Shown here: positions 1 through 8,108 of the stretch, in pieces
How positions within the stretch are numbered: the stretch's first letter is position 1
Layout: the number at the start of each line of letters is the position of its first letter
Assembly (NCBI GenBank): GCA_910577275.1
Contig: CAJTMW010000025.1
Span: 1 to 64,000 of the forward strand
Direction: 5' to 3'
DNA from: an uncultured Lachnospiraceae bacterium
Lineage (GTDB): Bacteria > Bacillota > Clostridia > Lachnospirales > Lachnospiraceae
DNA: 64,000 bases
Program-made: the position numbers and the translations under genes
Notes under the pieces: generated by a model
Seen by the model: the letters and a program-made list of their open reading frames with translations, nothing else
Told to the model about the DNA's origin: nothing
The model's database searches: none

Positions 1-22
1 TAGAATATCGCACCTTATATAA

Positions 23-71
23 AAAATAAAGTGCGTAAGTTTTGTTACCGGTAACTTACACACTTTATTTT
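23..71. terminator. Long hairpin, probable bidirectional terminator
   Basis: Arms at 23-41 and 53-71 pair over 19 positions with a single mismatch around an 11-nt loop. The stem is A-rich on the left and T-rich on the right, so it gives a hairpin plus U-tract on both strands. It lies just past the stop of the amidohydrolase gene read from the minus strand. The loop side also holds the 12-bp palindrome GTTACCGGTAAC. Confidence 0.75.
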
Positions 72-77
72 ACACTC

Positions 78-1382
78 TCACAGATACTTATCCAATTCCC
101 TCTCGCACACCGCATTTTTCTTCACCCGCGGATTCTCTATCACTTTCCCTTTCGCCACAACATACCGCAGGTTCCGAAGCGTTTTGAGGTTTTGTAAAGG
201 ATTTTCATCCGCCACAATAAAATCGGCCGTCTTCCCTTTTTCAATTGTTCCCGTTTTATCCGATATACCAAGAATTTCTGCATTTTTGCGGGTGGCGGTG
301 TAAATCGCAAAATCCGGCGACACCTTGCAGTATCTGGTAAAATAAACCAGCTCCCGCCACATATCGTAATGAGTGATGAAAGGGCATCCCGAATCGGTTC
401 CAAGGCCGACGGGAATGTGGTTTTCAAGGCAGGCTCTGGCACAGTCAATAATCCCCTGAAAAACAATATTTCCATTCTTTTTTCCGATTTCTCCACAGTG
501 GCTGACGGACAAATCAAATATGGCGTAAGGCAGGGCGGGGGAAAGGGTGCAGATGAGCGCGGCATTTTTTTCCCTGAAAAGCCGTATCATCTCATCGTCA
601 GGCCGGGCGCCGTGTTCGATGGTGTCCACGCCGTTTTTCAGGGCTTCCCGCACGCCTTCCGGGCTTTCCACATGTGCGGCAACCGGATAACCAAGCTCAT
701 GGGCCCGCTTACATGCGGCGTTTATGATGTCCGGCTGCATCCGAAGAACGCCGGGTTCTCCTTCGGCGGATGCGTCCATGACCCCGCCGGTAATCATCAG
801 TTTGATGAGGTCCGGGTTCGTCCCGGCAATTTTATCCACATCACGGGCCGCTTCGTCAGGGCTTTTGGCCTCGGTGGCAAGAGAGCCGGCAAAATGGCCT
901 TCGGGAACGGAGACAGCAGTATTAGCCACGAAAAGGTCAGGCCCTTCCAGCTTACCGGCGTGGATTTTGTCGCGGATTTGGCTGTCCAAATCCATGATTC
1001 CTCCTACGGTGCGGAGGGTGGTCACGCCGCTGTAAAGCTGTGTTCTGGCAAGATTCGCCTGCATTTTTGTCAGTATCTTCAATACAAATTTATACTTGCT
1101 TAAGGTTTCAAATAATTTCTTATAGTCCACCGGTTTAGCGTTTTCCTTCGGGGGCTTGCCGGAGGAGGCAAGGTGGGCGTGCAGATTGATGAGACCCGGA
1201 AGAAGGTATTTTCCGTTCAAATCGATTATCCGGCAGTCCGACGGTATTTCCGAACTTTCCGGCTGAACGGACAGGATTCTGTCGTCTCCCGTTATCAAAG
1301 TATGATTTGCCAGGACAGTCATATGGCCGTTTTCATCGAGATTTCCGGTTAGGATGTTTCCGTTTGTAAATGCGTATTTCAT
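78..1382 (-). CDS. Metal-dependent amidohydrolase family protein
   Basis: A 434-aa cytoplasmic protein of the amidohydrolase superfamily (imidazolonepropionase/prolidase-like branch), which hydrolyses C-N bonds with metal held in a TIM barrel. Visible family marks in order: an N-terminal beta-sandwich half, then LPGLINLHAHLASSG with the HxH metal motif near residue 70, a central AAHVES histidine, IEHGA, and GTDSG with the late metal/catalytic Asp. The C-terminus returns to the small sandwich domain (KGKTADFIVAD). No signal peptide. It stands alone, divergent from the HD gene. The substrate cannot be read from sequence; relatives act on cyclic imides, hydantoins or dipeptides. Confidence 0.85.
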   Translation of the reverse strand: MKYAFTNGNILTGNLDENGHMTVLANHTLITGDDRILSVQPESSEIPSDCRIIDLNGKYLLPGLINLHAHLASSGKPPKENAKPVDYKKLFETLSKYKFVLKILTKMQANLARTQLYSGVTTLRTVGGIMDLDSQIRDKIHAGKLEGPDLFVANTAVSVPEGHFAGSLATEAKSPDEAARDVDKIAGTNPDLIKLMITGGVMDASAEGEPGVLRMQPDIINAACKRAHELGYPVAAHVESPEGVREALKNGVDTIEHGARPDDEMIRLFREKNAALICTLSPALPYAIFDLSVSHCGEIGKKNGNIVFQGIIDCARACLENHIPVGLGTDSGCPFITHYDMWRELVYFTRYCKVSPDFAIYTATRKNAEILGISDKTGTIEKGKTADFIVADENPLQNLKTLRNLRYVVAKGKVIENPRVKKNAVCERELDKYL

Positions 1383-1433
1383 AGTGTGCTCCTGTCTGTG
1401 TGTTTTCGTATTATTTTTTCAGGTGTTACAAAT

Positions 1434-1450
1434 TCCGCTCTGCAAGCGGA
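1434..1450. other. Small hairpin in the divergent intergenic region
   Basis: Perfect 6-bp inverted repeat TCCGCT/AGCGGA around a 5-nt loop, between the divergent amidohydrolase and HD genes. It could be an operator or a 5'-UTR hairpin; there is no T-run after it. Confidence 0.35.
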
Positions 1451-1539
1451 GAAAAGTATGATATTATTATAGAAAATTTAAACGGATAATTCAATCATTT
1501 GCTGCGAAAGCGTAGAGCAGAGAAAGGAAAACGAAAGCT

Positions 1540-2331
1540 ATGGATAAAAGAACATACTCCCTGATAGAAGACTATATGCTTTCCTGCATGAAAGACAGTG
1601 CCCATGATAAGGAGCATATTTACAGAGTTTTGTATAATGCGCTGGAAATTGCCCGCGCAGTTACCGAAGCCGGAAGCGGGCAAGAGGAACAGGCGCAAGG
1701 GCAGAAGACCGGCGGGGGAGAGCAGGCGCAAGGACGGAAGAACGGAGAGGAAGGGCAGACGCCGGATACGTCAGTAAATTACGATATCCTGATTGCCGCA
1801 TGCCTTTTGCACGATATCGGACGGGGAGAGCAGTATAAAAATCCTTCCGTGTGCCATGCAGCGGTGGGCGGGGAGATGGCGTACCGCTTTCTGACAGAGA
1901 AAGGATTTGACAAGGCTTTTGCGGAGCAGGTGAAACAGTGTATTTGCACCCACAGGTACAGGAAGGGAAATCCGCCGCAAAGTATTGAAGCAAAAATCCT
2001 GTTCGACGCGGACAAGCTGGATGCGTCGGGAGCCCTTGGTATTGCAAGGACGCTGATGTATAAGGGGATTGTGGGCGAGCCTCTCTATACAGTGACGCCG
2101 GACGGAAGAGTTTCAGGGGGAGAAGATGATTTGGCTCCGTCTTTTTTTCAGGAATACAAGTATAAGCTGGAAAATATTTACGCCAATTTTTATACAGAAA
2201 GGGGCGGCGGGCTTGCCCGGGAGCGGCAGCAGACGGCGGTCAGGTTTTATGAGGGATTGTTTGATGAGGTGAGCAGGTCTTATGACAGGGGACGAGGGGA
2301 GCTTGCCCGTGTGACAGAGAAACAGAGCTGA
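1540..2331 (+). CDS. HD-domain phosphohydrolase
   Basis: A 263-aa soluble HD-superfamily protein. Metal ligands are visible as HDKEHIYRV early, LLHDIGRGEQ with the HD doublet, the CICTHRY histidine and FDADKLDASG with the late Asp. Such proteins (YedJ/YpgQ-type) are metal-dependent phosphohydrolases of nucleotides. Preceded by an AGAAAGG ribosome binding site. Between the first helix and the HD motif sits a low-complexity Gln/Gly/Glu/Lys stretch produced by a 33-bp tandem duplication, probably a surface loop. The coding region ends in a strong terminator. The exact substrate is unknown. Confidence 0.85.
   Translation: MDKRTYSLIEDYMLSCMKDSAHDKEHIYRVLYNALEIARAVTEAGSGQEEQAQGQKTGGGEQAQGRKNGEEGQTPDTSVNYDILIAACLLHDIGRGEQYKNPSVCHAAVGGEMAYRFLTEKGFDKAFAEQVKQCICTHRYRKGNPPQSIEAKILFDADKLDASGALGIARTLMYKGIVGEPLYTVTPDGRVSGGEDDLAPSFFQEYKYKLENIYANFYTERGGGLARERQQTAVRFYEGLFDEVSRSYDRGRGELARVTEKQS
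1687..1752 (+). repeat. Two 33-bp tandem repeats inside the HD gene
   Basis: Units at 1687-1719 and 1720-1752 both begin GARCAGGCGCAAGG and keep the reading frame (11 codons each). They diverge at several positions. They lengthen a Glu-Gln-Ala-Gln-Gly loop and look like replication slippage. Confidence 0.7.
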
Positions 2332-2335
2332 AAGA

Positions 2336-2364
2336 ATACCGCCGGCGAGGCGGTATCTTTTTTT
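2336..2364 (+). terminator. Rho-independent terminator of the HD gene
   Basis: Perfect 8-bp stem ATACCGCC/GGCGGTAT with a 5-nt loop, followed directly by a C and a run of seven T residues, 4 nt after the HD stop codon. Confidence 0.9.
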
Positions 2365-2468
2365 GAAAAATCGTAAAATTTTCCTAATTTTTTCTTCTGC
2401 ATTTCAAAATTTCTACAGAATGCTTTCATAATCTCCCCGAATCTTCCGTAAAATGATAGATTCCTCCA

Positions 2469-2496
2469 TTGAGAAGGCCTTTTTTCCCAATATAAT
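2469..2496 (+). promoter_or_regulatory. Sigma-A type promoter of sugar locus A
   Basis: TTGAGA at 2469-2474 and TATAAT at 2491-2496, spaced 16 nt, 58 nt before the first permease start. It fits a housekeeping promoter for the permease-permease-binding protein operon, presumably activated by the nearby AraC-type regulator. Confidence 0.6.
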
Positions 2497-2553
2497 ATAC
2501 ATATAAGATAAATTATACGAATCCGGAACGTATTACCTGTCAGGAAAGGAGGA

Positions 2554-3471
2554 ATGAATTTGGAAAAACGAAGGGCTGGAAATATCAAACCGAAATACAG
2601 ATTGTTTCTGATGGCCCTGCCTTTTATGATATTTATTTTTGCTTTTGCTTATGTGCCGATTTTCGGCTGGGTCTACGGACTTTTTGACTATAAGCCCGGA
2701 TTTAAGCTTGGCGAGATGGAATTTGTGGGGATGAAGAATTTTATGAAAATCTTCACTGACTGGAGGGATTTATCCAGAGTGCTTCGCAATACGCTGGTGA
2801 TGAGCGGTCTGGGGCTTTTGGCGGCGCCTGTTCCCATGTTTTTTGCCATCTTTTTGAACGAGATACGAAGGCCCGCCTTCAAAAAATTCGTGCAGACCAC
2901 CACAACTCTGCCTTATTTCATCAGTTGGATTATCGTCTTTTCCTTAAGCTTTGCCATTTTTTCAAACGATGGTCTGGTGGCTAACGTTTTAAAGCTTTTG
3001 GGGGCGTCGGATTCCTACGTCAATGTGCTCGGGTCAAATAAAGCGACGTGGTGGCTGCAGTGGTTTCTGGGTATATGGAAGTCCATGGGATGGAACGGAA
3101 TCATTTATATCGCCGCTATTGCGGGAATCGACGCGGAGCTTTATGAGGCGGCGAAGGTGGACGGAGCCAGCCGTTTCCAGTTGATTAAAAATATTACAAT
3201 ACCCGGCTTATATCCCACATTCTTTGTACTGCTTCTGCTCAGCATCAGTAATCTGTTAAACAACGGGTTTGACCAGTACTTTGTATTTTTTAATCCGCTG
3301 GTTGCGGACCGCATTGAGGTGCTTGATTATTATGTGTACAAAGTAGGTATTCTGATTAATGACTATTCCTATTCCACGGTACTTGGAATGCTGAAGACTA
3401 TTTTCAGTGTGGCGATGCTGTTCGGGGCAAATAAACTGTCAAAGAAGCTCAGAGGCGAATCGATTGTGTAG
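2554..3471 (+). CDS. Sugar ABC importer permease, LplB type (locus A)
   Basis: A 305-aa inner membrane permease with about six transmembrane helices. The MetI-like loop that docks the ATPase is visible as ELYEAAKVDGAS about two thirds through, typical of CUT1 carbohydrate importers. The N-terminus is basic (KPKYRLFLM) and followed by the first helix. The AGGAGG site ends one base before ATG 2554, so TTG at 2560 may be the true start. It is followed 13 bp later by the second permease and then the binding lipoprotein, forming one operon. No ATPase gene is nearby. Confidence 0.92.
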   Translation: MNLEKRRAGNIKPKYRLFLMALPFMIFIFAFAYVPIFGWVYGLFDYKPGFKLGEMEFVGMKNFMKIFTDWRDLSRVLRNTLVMSGLGLLAAPVPMFFAIFLNEIRRPAFKKFVQTTTTLPYFISWIIVFSLSFAIFSNDGLVANVLKLLGASDSYVNVLGSNKATWWLQWFLGIWKSMGWNGIIYIAAIAGIDAELYEAAKVDGASRFQLIKNITIPGLYPTFFVLLLLSISNLLNNGFDQYFVFFNPLVADRIEVLDYYVYKVGILINDYSYSTVLGMLKTIFSVAMLFGANKLSKKLRGESIV

Positions 3472-3484
3472 GAAGGAGGAGAAA

Positions 3485-4357
3485 ATGAAACAGAAATTTA
3501 CATTTTTTGATATCGTGAATTATTTTGTGTATATTCTGATTACCATTGTCAGCATTTATCCTTTCTACTATGTGGTAATCTACTCGATTAGTAATCCTGA
3601 GCTGGCTTCCCGGGCGATTCTGCTCCCCAAGGGATTTTCGCTGCAGACCTACAGGACGATTTTTTCGCTGAATAATATTGTGGGAGCTTTCGGGGTATCG
3701 GTAATGCGGACGGTGCTTGGCGCCGGTATCACGGTGGTATGTACTTCCTTTCTTGCCTATCTGATGACCAAGCAGGAAATGTTTGCAAGGCAGGTGGTAT
3801 ATCGCTTTTTTGTTATCACAATGTATATTAACGCGGGACTGATTCCCTGGTATCTGACTATGCGCGCCTACGGACTTAAGGATAATTTCCTGCTTTATAT
3901 CGTACCCGGCGCGGTGTCGGCATACTACATGATTCTGATTAAGACCTATATGGAATCCCTTCCGGCTTCCATGGAGGAATCGGCAAGGATTGACGGGGCG
4001 GGATATTTTCGGATTTTCTTCTCTATTATCTTTCCGCTGTGCAAGCCTATTGTGGCGACCATTGCCATCTATGCGGCGGTGGCTCAGTGGAACAACTGGA
4101 CGGATAACTATTTTCTTGTCAATGACGAGAATCTGCAGACGATGCAGATGATTTTGTATAACTATATCAACCAGGCGCAGAACGTGGCCAATGTGACCTC
4201 TCAGACAATGGCGGATACGGCCAATGCGGTGAAGGTCACGCCAATGGCTATCAAGATGTGCATTACGGTAATAGCAACAGTTCCCATCATGTGCGTATAT
4301 CCGTTTTTACAGAAGCATTTTGTGAAAGGGATTATGATGGGAGCGGTAAAAGGATAA
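3485..4357 (+). CDS. Sugar ABC importer permease, YtcP/AraQ type (locus A)
   Basis: A 290-aa permease partner of the preceding LplB-like protein, with six predicted helices and the EAA-type loop SMEESARIDGAG. The C-terminus (KHFVKGIMMGAVKG) is the family's usual ending. The start at 3485 is chosen because of the AGGAGGAG site just upstream; a longer reading frame overlaps the previous gene but has no such site. Together the two permeases form the heterodimeric channel for an oligosaccharide or lipo-oligosaccharide. Confidence 0.92.
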   Translation: MKQKFTFFDIVNYFVYILITIVSIYPFYYVVIYSISNPELASRAILLPKGFSLQTYRTIFSLNNIVGAFGVSVMRTVLGAGITVVCTSFLAYLMTKQEMFARQVVYRFFVITMYINAGLIPWYLTMRAYGLKDNFLLYIVPGAVSAYYMILIKTYMESLPASMEESARIDGAGYFRIFFSIIFPLCKPIVATIAIYAAVAQWNNWTDNYFLVNDENLQTMQMILYNYINQAQNVANVTSQTMADTANAVKVTPMAIKMCITVIATVPIMCVYPFLQKHFVKGIMMGAVKG

Positions 4358-4377
4358 CAATAGAAAGGGTGAGATGT

Positions 4378-6174
4378 ATGAAAGCAAGAATGAAAAAAAT
4401 CACAGCGTTACTTTTAAGCTCTGCTATGGCGGTATCTATGCTGGCAGGATGCGGAAGCTCCGGGAATGAAGCTGCAAAAAGCGACGGCGGCGCGGATAAC
4501 GCGGCTCCGAAAAATCAGGAAGCGCAGGACACACAGGGAGAGGCTGCAGAGGGCGGCGAAAGCGAAGGGGAGACGGAGATTACGTTCTGGTGTAAGGATT
4601 CCCTTGAAACGGGCCCTCAGAACACCACAATTGCAGACGCGATTGCCGAGAGGACAGGCGTGCGCCTGAACGTGGTAAACGGCGACGCACAGAAATTCAA
4701 GGTGCTTTTGGCCGGAGGAGACCTTCCCGGTATTGTGAACAGCAACTACGGAGATTTGGGTGTGGATGCAAACGCGCTTTTAGAGAGCGGACAGCTTATT
4801 CCCCTGGATGAGCTGATTGAGGAGCATGCGCCCAATCTGAAGGAAAGATTTGCAGACGCAATCGAGTACTCGAAAGAGTTCTTAAGCAACGACGGACAGC
4901 TTTACTATCTTCCGGTACAAATCAATAAGGTTACCGACAAAAAGGTAGTGGACCGTTCAGGCGCCAACCTTGCGCTGTATACCCGTTATGATTTATATAA
5001 GCAGATTGGTTCTCCCGAAATCAAGTCGATTGACGATTATCTGAATACGCTGAAGGCAATGCAGGATGCGGAGCCGGAGACGGCGGACGGGAAGAAAACC
5101 TATGCGATTTCCGGCTGGAGCGACTGGGGATTATGGATGTGGACGATTCCCTATCAGGCTATGGCGGGAGTGACAAACTGGTCCTACGGCATGTGCTACG
5201 ACATGGTAAACAAAGAGCCTCTGGCAACCTACTATTCCGAGCCTTTCTGGGATTGTATGAAGTATTACAACAAGGCCTATAATATGGGGATTCTTGACCC
5301 TGAAATTTTCACTCAGAAATATGACAATTATATGGATAAGCTGAAAAACGGGCAGACCTTTGTAACTTATGCAAACTGGCTGTACAATACGGCAAACGAT
5401 ACTTATGCGGCCGCCGGAGAGCCTGAAAAAGGATTTGAGATTATTCCTACCGGACTGACATATATGTACAACGCTTATGAGGGAGAAAAGCCCTTTGGCT
5501 GGGCGCAGGACTATCCTCTGGCGCTTACGAAAAACTGTGAGGACCCTGTAAAGGCAATTAAAATGATTGACTATCTGTTCAGCGAGGATGGCGCCAGACT
5601 GCTTAACAGCGGAGTGGAAGGCGTTCACTGGGAAGTGGTGGACGGTGTTCCGCAGATGACGCAGGAATACAGAGACAACGTGGCGGCAAATCCGACTTAT
5701 GCTCAGAGTGAAGGCTTTGCTTATACCAAGCTGTCAGGCTTAAGCTCCAGCCAGATTCTCTCCGACGGTTATCCCTCAAGTCTGTTAAAGGCGGCTGAGG
5801 AAGTAAAGAAGTCTGTTACAGAGGTTGACAGGATTTTTATAGCCGACAGCGATACCCCTGATGCAGAGTACGCAGGTCAGGTAATCGAAGCCAAAATTGC
5901 TTCCGGCGAATATCAGTTAAAGACAGAAATGGATTTGACGCCGACCCTGATTAAGGAGCCCTCCGACGAGACCAAGAATCTGTCCGCACAGGTGGACGAG
6001 TATGTAAAGGTGGGCGTTGCCGATGTGATTATGGCTCCCGAAGCGGAGTTTGAGGCAAAGAAAGCGGCCTTTATCGAAGCGATTGAAGGAAAAGGCTATG
6101 CAGAGGTTGTAGCGGAAATGGAAGGAATCTGGGGAGAAGCCCAGAAGATTGCGCAGGAATTTGCGGCAGAGTAA
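4378..6174 (+). CDS. Sugar-binding lipoprotein (locus A)
   Basis: A 598-aa extracellular solute-binding protein of the LplA-like (family 1) class. A lipoprotein signal peptide with lipobox LAGC (Cys25) is followed by a flexible acidic linker (about residues 28-65) and the two-lobed binding fold beginning at TEITFWCKD. It should catch an oligosaccharide outside the membrane and hand it to the two upstream permeases. Start 4378 is set by the signal peptide and the AAAGGGTGAG site; the reading frame extends further upstream into the permease gene but that part is not signal-like. A terminator follows. Confidence 0.92.
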   Translation: MKARMKKITALLLSSAMAVSMLAGCGSSGNEAAKSDGGADNAAPKNQEAQDTQGEAAEGGESEGETEITFWCKDSLETGPQNTTIADAIAERTGVRLNVVNGDAQKFKVLLAGGDLPGIVNSNYGDLGVDANALLESGQLIPLDELIEEHAPNLKERFADAIEYSKEFLSNDGQLYYLPVQINKVTDKKVVDRSGANLALYTRYDLYKQIGSPEIKSIDDYLNTLKAMQDAEPETADGKKTYAISGWSDWGLWMWTIPYQAMAGVTNWSYGMCYDMVNKEPLATYYSEPFWDCMKYYNKAYNMGILDPEIFTQKYDNYMDKLKNGQTFVTYANWLYNTANDTYAAAGEPEKGFEIIPTGLTYMYNAYEGEKPFGWAQDYPLALTKNCEDPVKAIKMIDYLFSEDGARLLNSGVEGVHWEVVDGVPQMTQEYRDNVAANPTYAQSEGFAYTKLSGLSSSQILSDGYPSSLLKAAEEVKKSVTEVDRIFIADSDTPDAEYAGQVIEAKIASGEYQLKTEMDLTPTLIKEPSDETKNLSAQVDEYVKVGVADVIMAPEAEFEAKKAAFIEAIEGKGYAEVVAEMEGIWGEAQKIAQEFAAE

Positions 6175-6189
6175 TTTCCCTGTACTTAA

Positions 6190-6224
6190 AAAAGGCGCTG
6201 TCCGGTACGGTCAGTGCCTTTTGG
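6190..6224. terminator. Terminator between the locus A importer and the kinase gene
   Basis: Arms at 6190-6200 and 6212-6222 (AAAAGGC and GCCTTTT with one mismatch inside). The symmetrical A and T runs allow it to serve both the plus-strand importer and the minus-strand kinase. Confidence 0.75.
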
Positions 6225-6239
6225 CTTGCATACGGTAAA

Positions 6240-8093
6240 TCAGAGCAAAGGCGCCTGCGGGATATCTTCCAGAGTGATGGTGACGGCAGTCCCGGCTCCT
6301 TCGGAAGAATCGATGGTAAGCCCGCAGGAATTGCCGTATTGCAGCTTGATTCTCCGGTTGGTGTTCAGAATGCCGATACCGATGCCTTCGGGGAGGGAAG
6401 CCCTGTCAAGAGGGGTGGAGCAGTCCTCGTTGGAGGCCAGAAGGTTTTGAAGCAGGGTCAGTTTTTCTGCGGGAATACCCAGACCGTTATCCTGAAGCAG
6501 AAGAACAATCCGGCTTGCGCTGCGGCTTCCTGTCAGGGAAATGGAATTTTTAATCTCCGAGGAAGGATTAAAATTGGAGACGGCGTTTTCAAGGAGAGGC
6601 TGCAAAATAAATTTGGGAACCGTACAGCCCAAAATGGAAGGGTCAATATCCGGGGTAAAAACAACCGGCTCTCCGGTGCGGTAGTTCATGATACAGAGAT
6701 AATTTTTCAGATAATTTAGTTCCTCGGAGAGAGGCCAGGTGGTTTTGGTGTTGCGGAACAGGGGCTGCAGCAGATTGCCCAGCGCGGTTACACAGGCGGC
6801 AATATTGTCCGCCTTGCTTACAATAGCCATCCACTTGATGGTGTTTAAGGTGTTATAGAGAAAGTGAGGGTTTAGCTGGGTCTGGAGATTTTGCAGCGCC
6901 AGCTCGTGCCGCTGCTCCGAAATGGCCTGATTTTCAGAAATCAGCGACTGAATGTTCTGGGACATCTGGTTGAACTGGTCGGTGAGAAATTTAAAATCGG
7001 AGGTTTCCCGGCCGTCCAGCTTAATGCCAAGCTGTCCGCTTCCCATGGTTTTCATGGCCTCAATCAGCCGGTTAAGGGGCTGGGTAAGGGTATAAATCCA
7101 GAAGGTGCTGATAAGCAGGGCAAGAATAAGAAAAACAATTAGCAGGGTAATCAGCAGGATTTTTAACTGCGTAATGTTGGCAAACAGGGTACTGTACGGG
7201 ATTTCATATACAATGGAAAGCCCGTAGCTGTTGTAGGGATAGTAAATAATCTGATGGGTACTGTTTAATTCGCCATTATCGCCCTGCTCCAGTGTAAGAC
7301 GGACGGTGTGGCTGCCGTCAAGGGATTCAATGCCCGCGGAAGTGCCAATCAGGGATTTGTCACCGCAGGAAATAATCGTATTGTGGGAATCAAGGAGCAT
7401 GCTTTCATTTGACGAGCTGCGGGAATCTCCGTGGTAAAAGGAGCGTATATAGGATTCGGGAATATTAACCACTACATAGCCGCCCAGATTGTGCATGGTG
7501 CGCAGACGCCGGCCAAGGGAAATATAGCGAACATCCCGCATATTGGCGGAGACGCCGGGGAAAAAATCGCTGTAGCAAAGGCCCCCGCAGATGACGGAAT
7601 TTTTTCCCTCATCCAGCTCCTGACGCAGGGAGGATTCATAGAAAAAGTTATCCTCACCCGGGGAGGGCTGAAAGAAATTTTTCTGGCTGCTTGCGCCCAT
7701 TATAATTCCGTTATCGCCGTAATAGACAATGGAATGGATATAGTCGTAGCTTCCCATCAGTTCCGAAAAGAAATTATAAATATCGTTGATAAACAAAACG
7801 TCGTCAGAGGAGCGGATTTCCTCCAGCTTCATTTCTTCTGAAAGATAGGAGGAAACCAGAATATTGTTGCTTATCATATTGACCGTGTCCAGTACGGTGG
7901 TGAGGTTGGATTCCAACTGCCTTAAGGAGTTTAAGGTTGCCTGCTCCGACTGTTCTAAAAGAGTATTTGAGGTATAGCGGTAGAAAATCAGCGCAAAAAA
8001 CAAAAGAATGAGGGTGCTGCTTCCCATAAAGGACAGCAGCAGCTTGGATTTGAGCTTCAGGCTGATAGCTTTGTTTTTCGGAAATCTGAACAT
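6240..8093 (-). CDS. YesM-type sensor histidine kinase (locus A)
   Basis: A 617-aa membrane kinase: an N-terminal helix (about residues 18-42), a roughly 260-residue extracellular sensor domain (dCache-like), a second helix (about 300-325), a HAMP linker, then the His_kinase region with NPHFLYNTLN (His410) and an HATPase domain with the N-box LLENAVSNF and DNGLGIP. It phosphorylates the response regulator encoded 15 bp upstream. The pair is convergent to the importer operon and divergent from the GH2 gene, so it probably senses the sugar of locus A, perhaps together with the binding protein. Confidence 0.92.
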   Translation of the reverse strand: MFRFPKNKAISLKLKSKLLLSFMGSSTLILLFFALIFYRYTSNTLLEQSEQATLNSLRQLESNLTTVLDTVNMISNNILVSSYLSEEMKLEEIRSSDDVLFINDIYNFFSELMGSYDYIHSIVYYGDNGIIMGASSQKNFFQPSPGEDNFFYESSLRQELDEGKNSVICGGLCYSDFFPGVSANMRDVRYISLGRRLRTMHNLGGYVVVNIPESYIRSFYHGDSRSSSNESMLLDSHNTIISCGDKSLIGTSAGIESLDGSHTVRLTLEQGDNGELNSTHQIIYYPYNSYGLSIVYEIPYSTLFANITQLKILLITLLIVFLILALLISTFWIYTLTQPLNRLIEAMKTMGSGQLGIKLDGRETSDFKFLTDQFNQMSQNIQSLISENQAISEQRHELALQNLQTQLNPHFLYNTLNTIKWMAIVSKADNIAACVTALGNLLQPLFRNTKTTWPLSEELNYLKNYLCIMNYRTGEPVVFTPDIDPSILGCTVPKFILQPLLENAVSNFNPSSEIKNSISLTGSRSASRIVLLLQDNGLGIPAEKLTLLQNLLASNEDCSTPLDRASLPEGIGIGILNTNRRIKLQYGNSCGLTIDSSEGAGTAVTITLEDIPQAPLL

Positions 8094-8108
8094 GGCAATG
8101 AGCTCCTT

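Noticed and set aside
369..1103. 244-codon plus-strand frame opposite the amidohydrolase
   Set aside because: It is the antisense shadow of a well-conserved gene, has no ribosome site and no recognisable domain.
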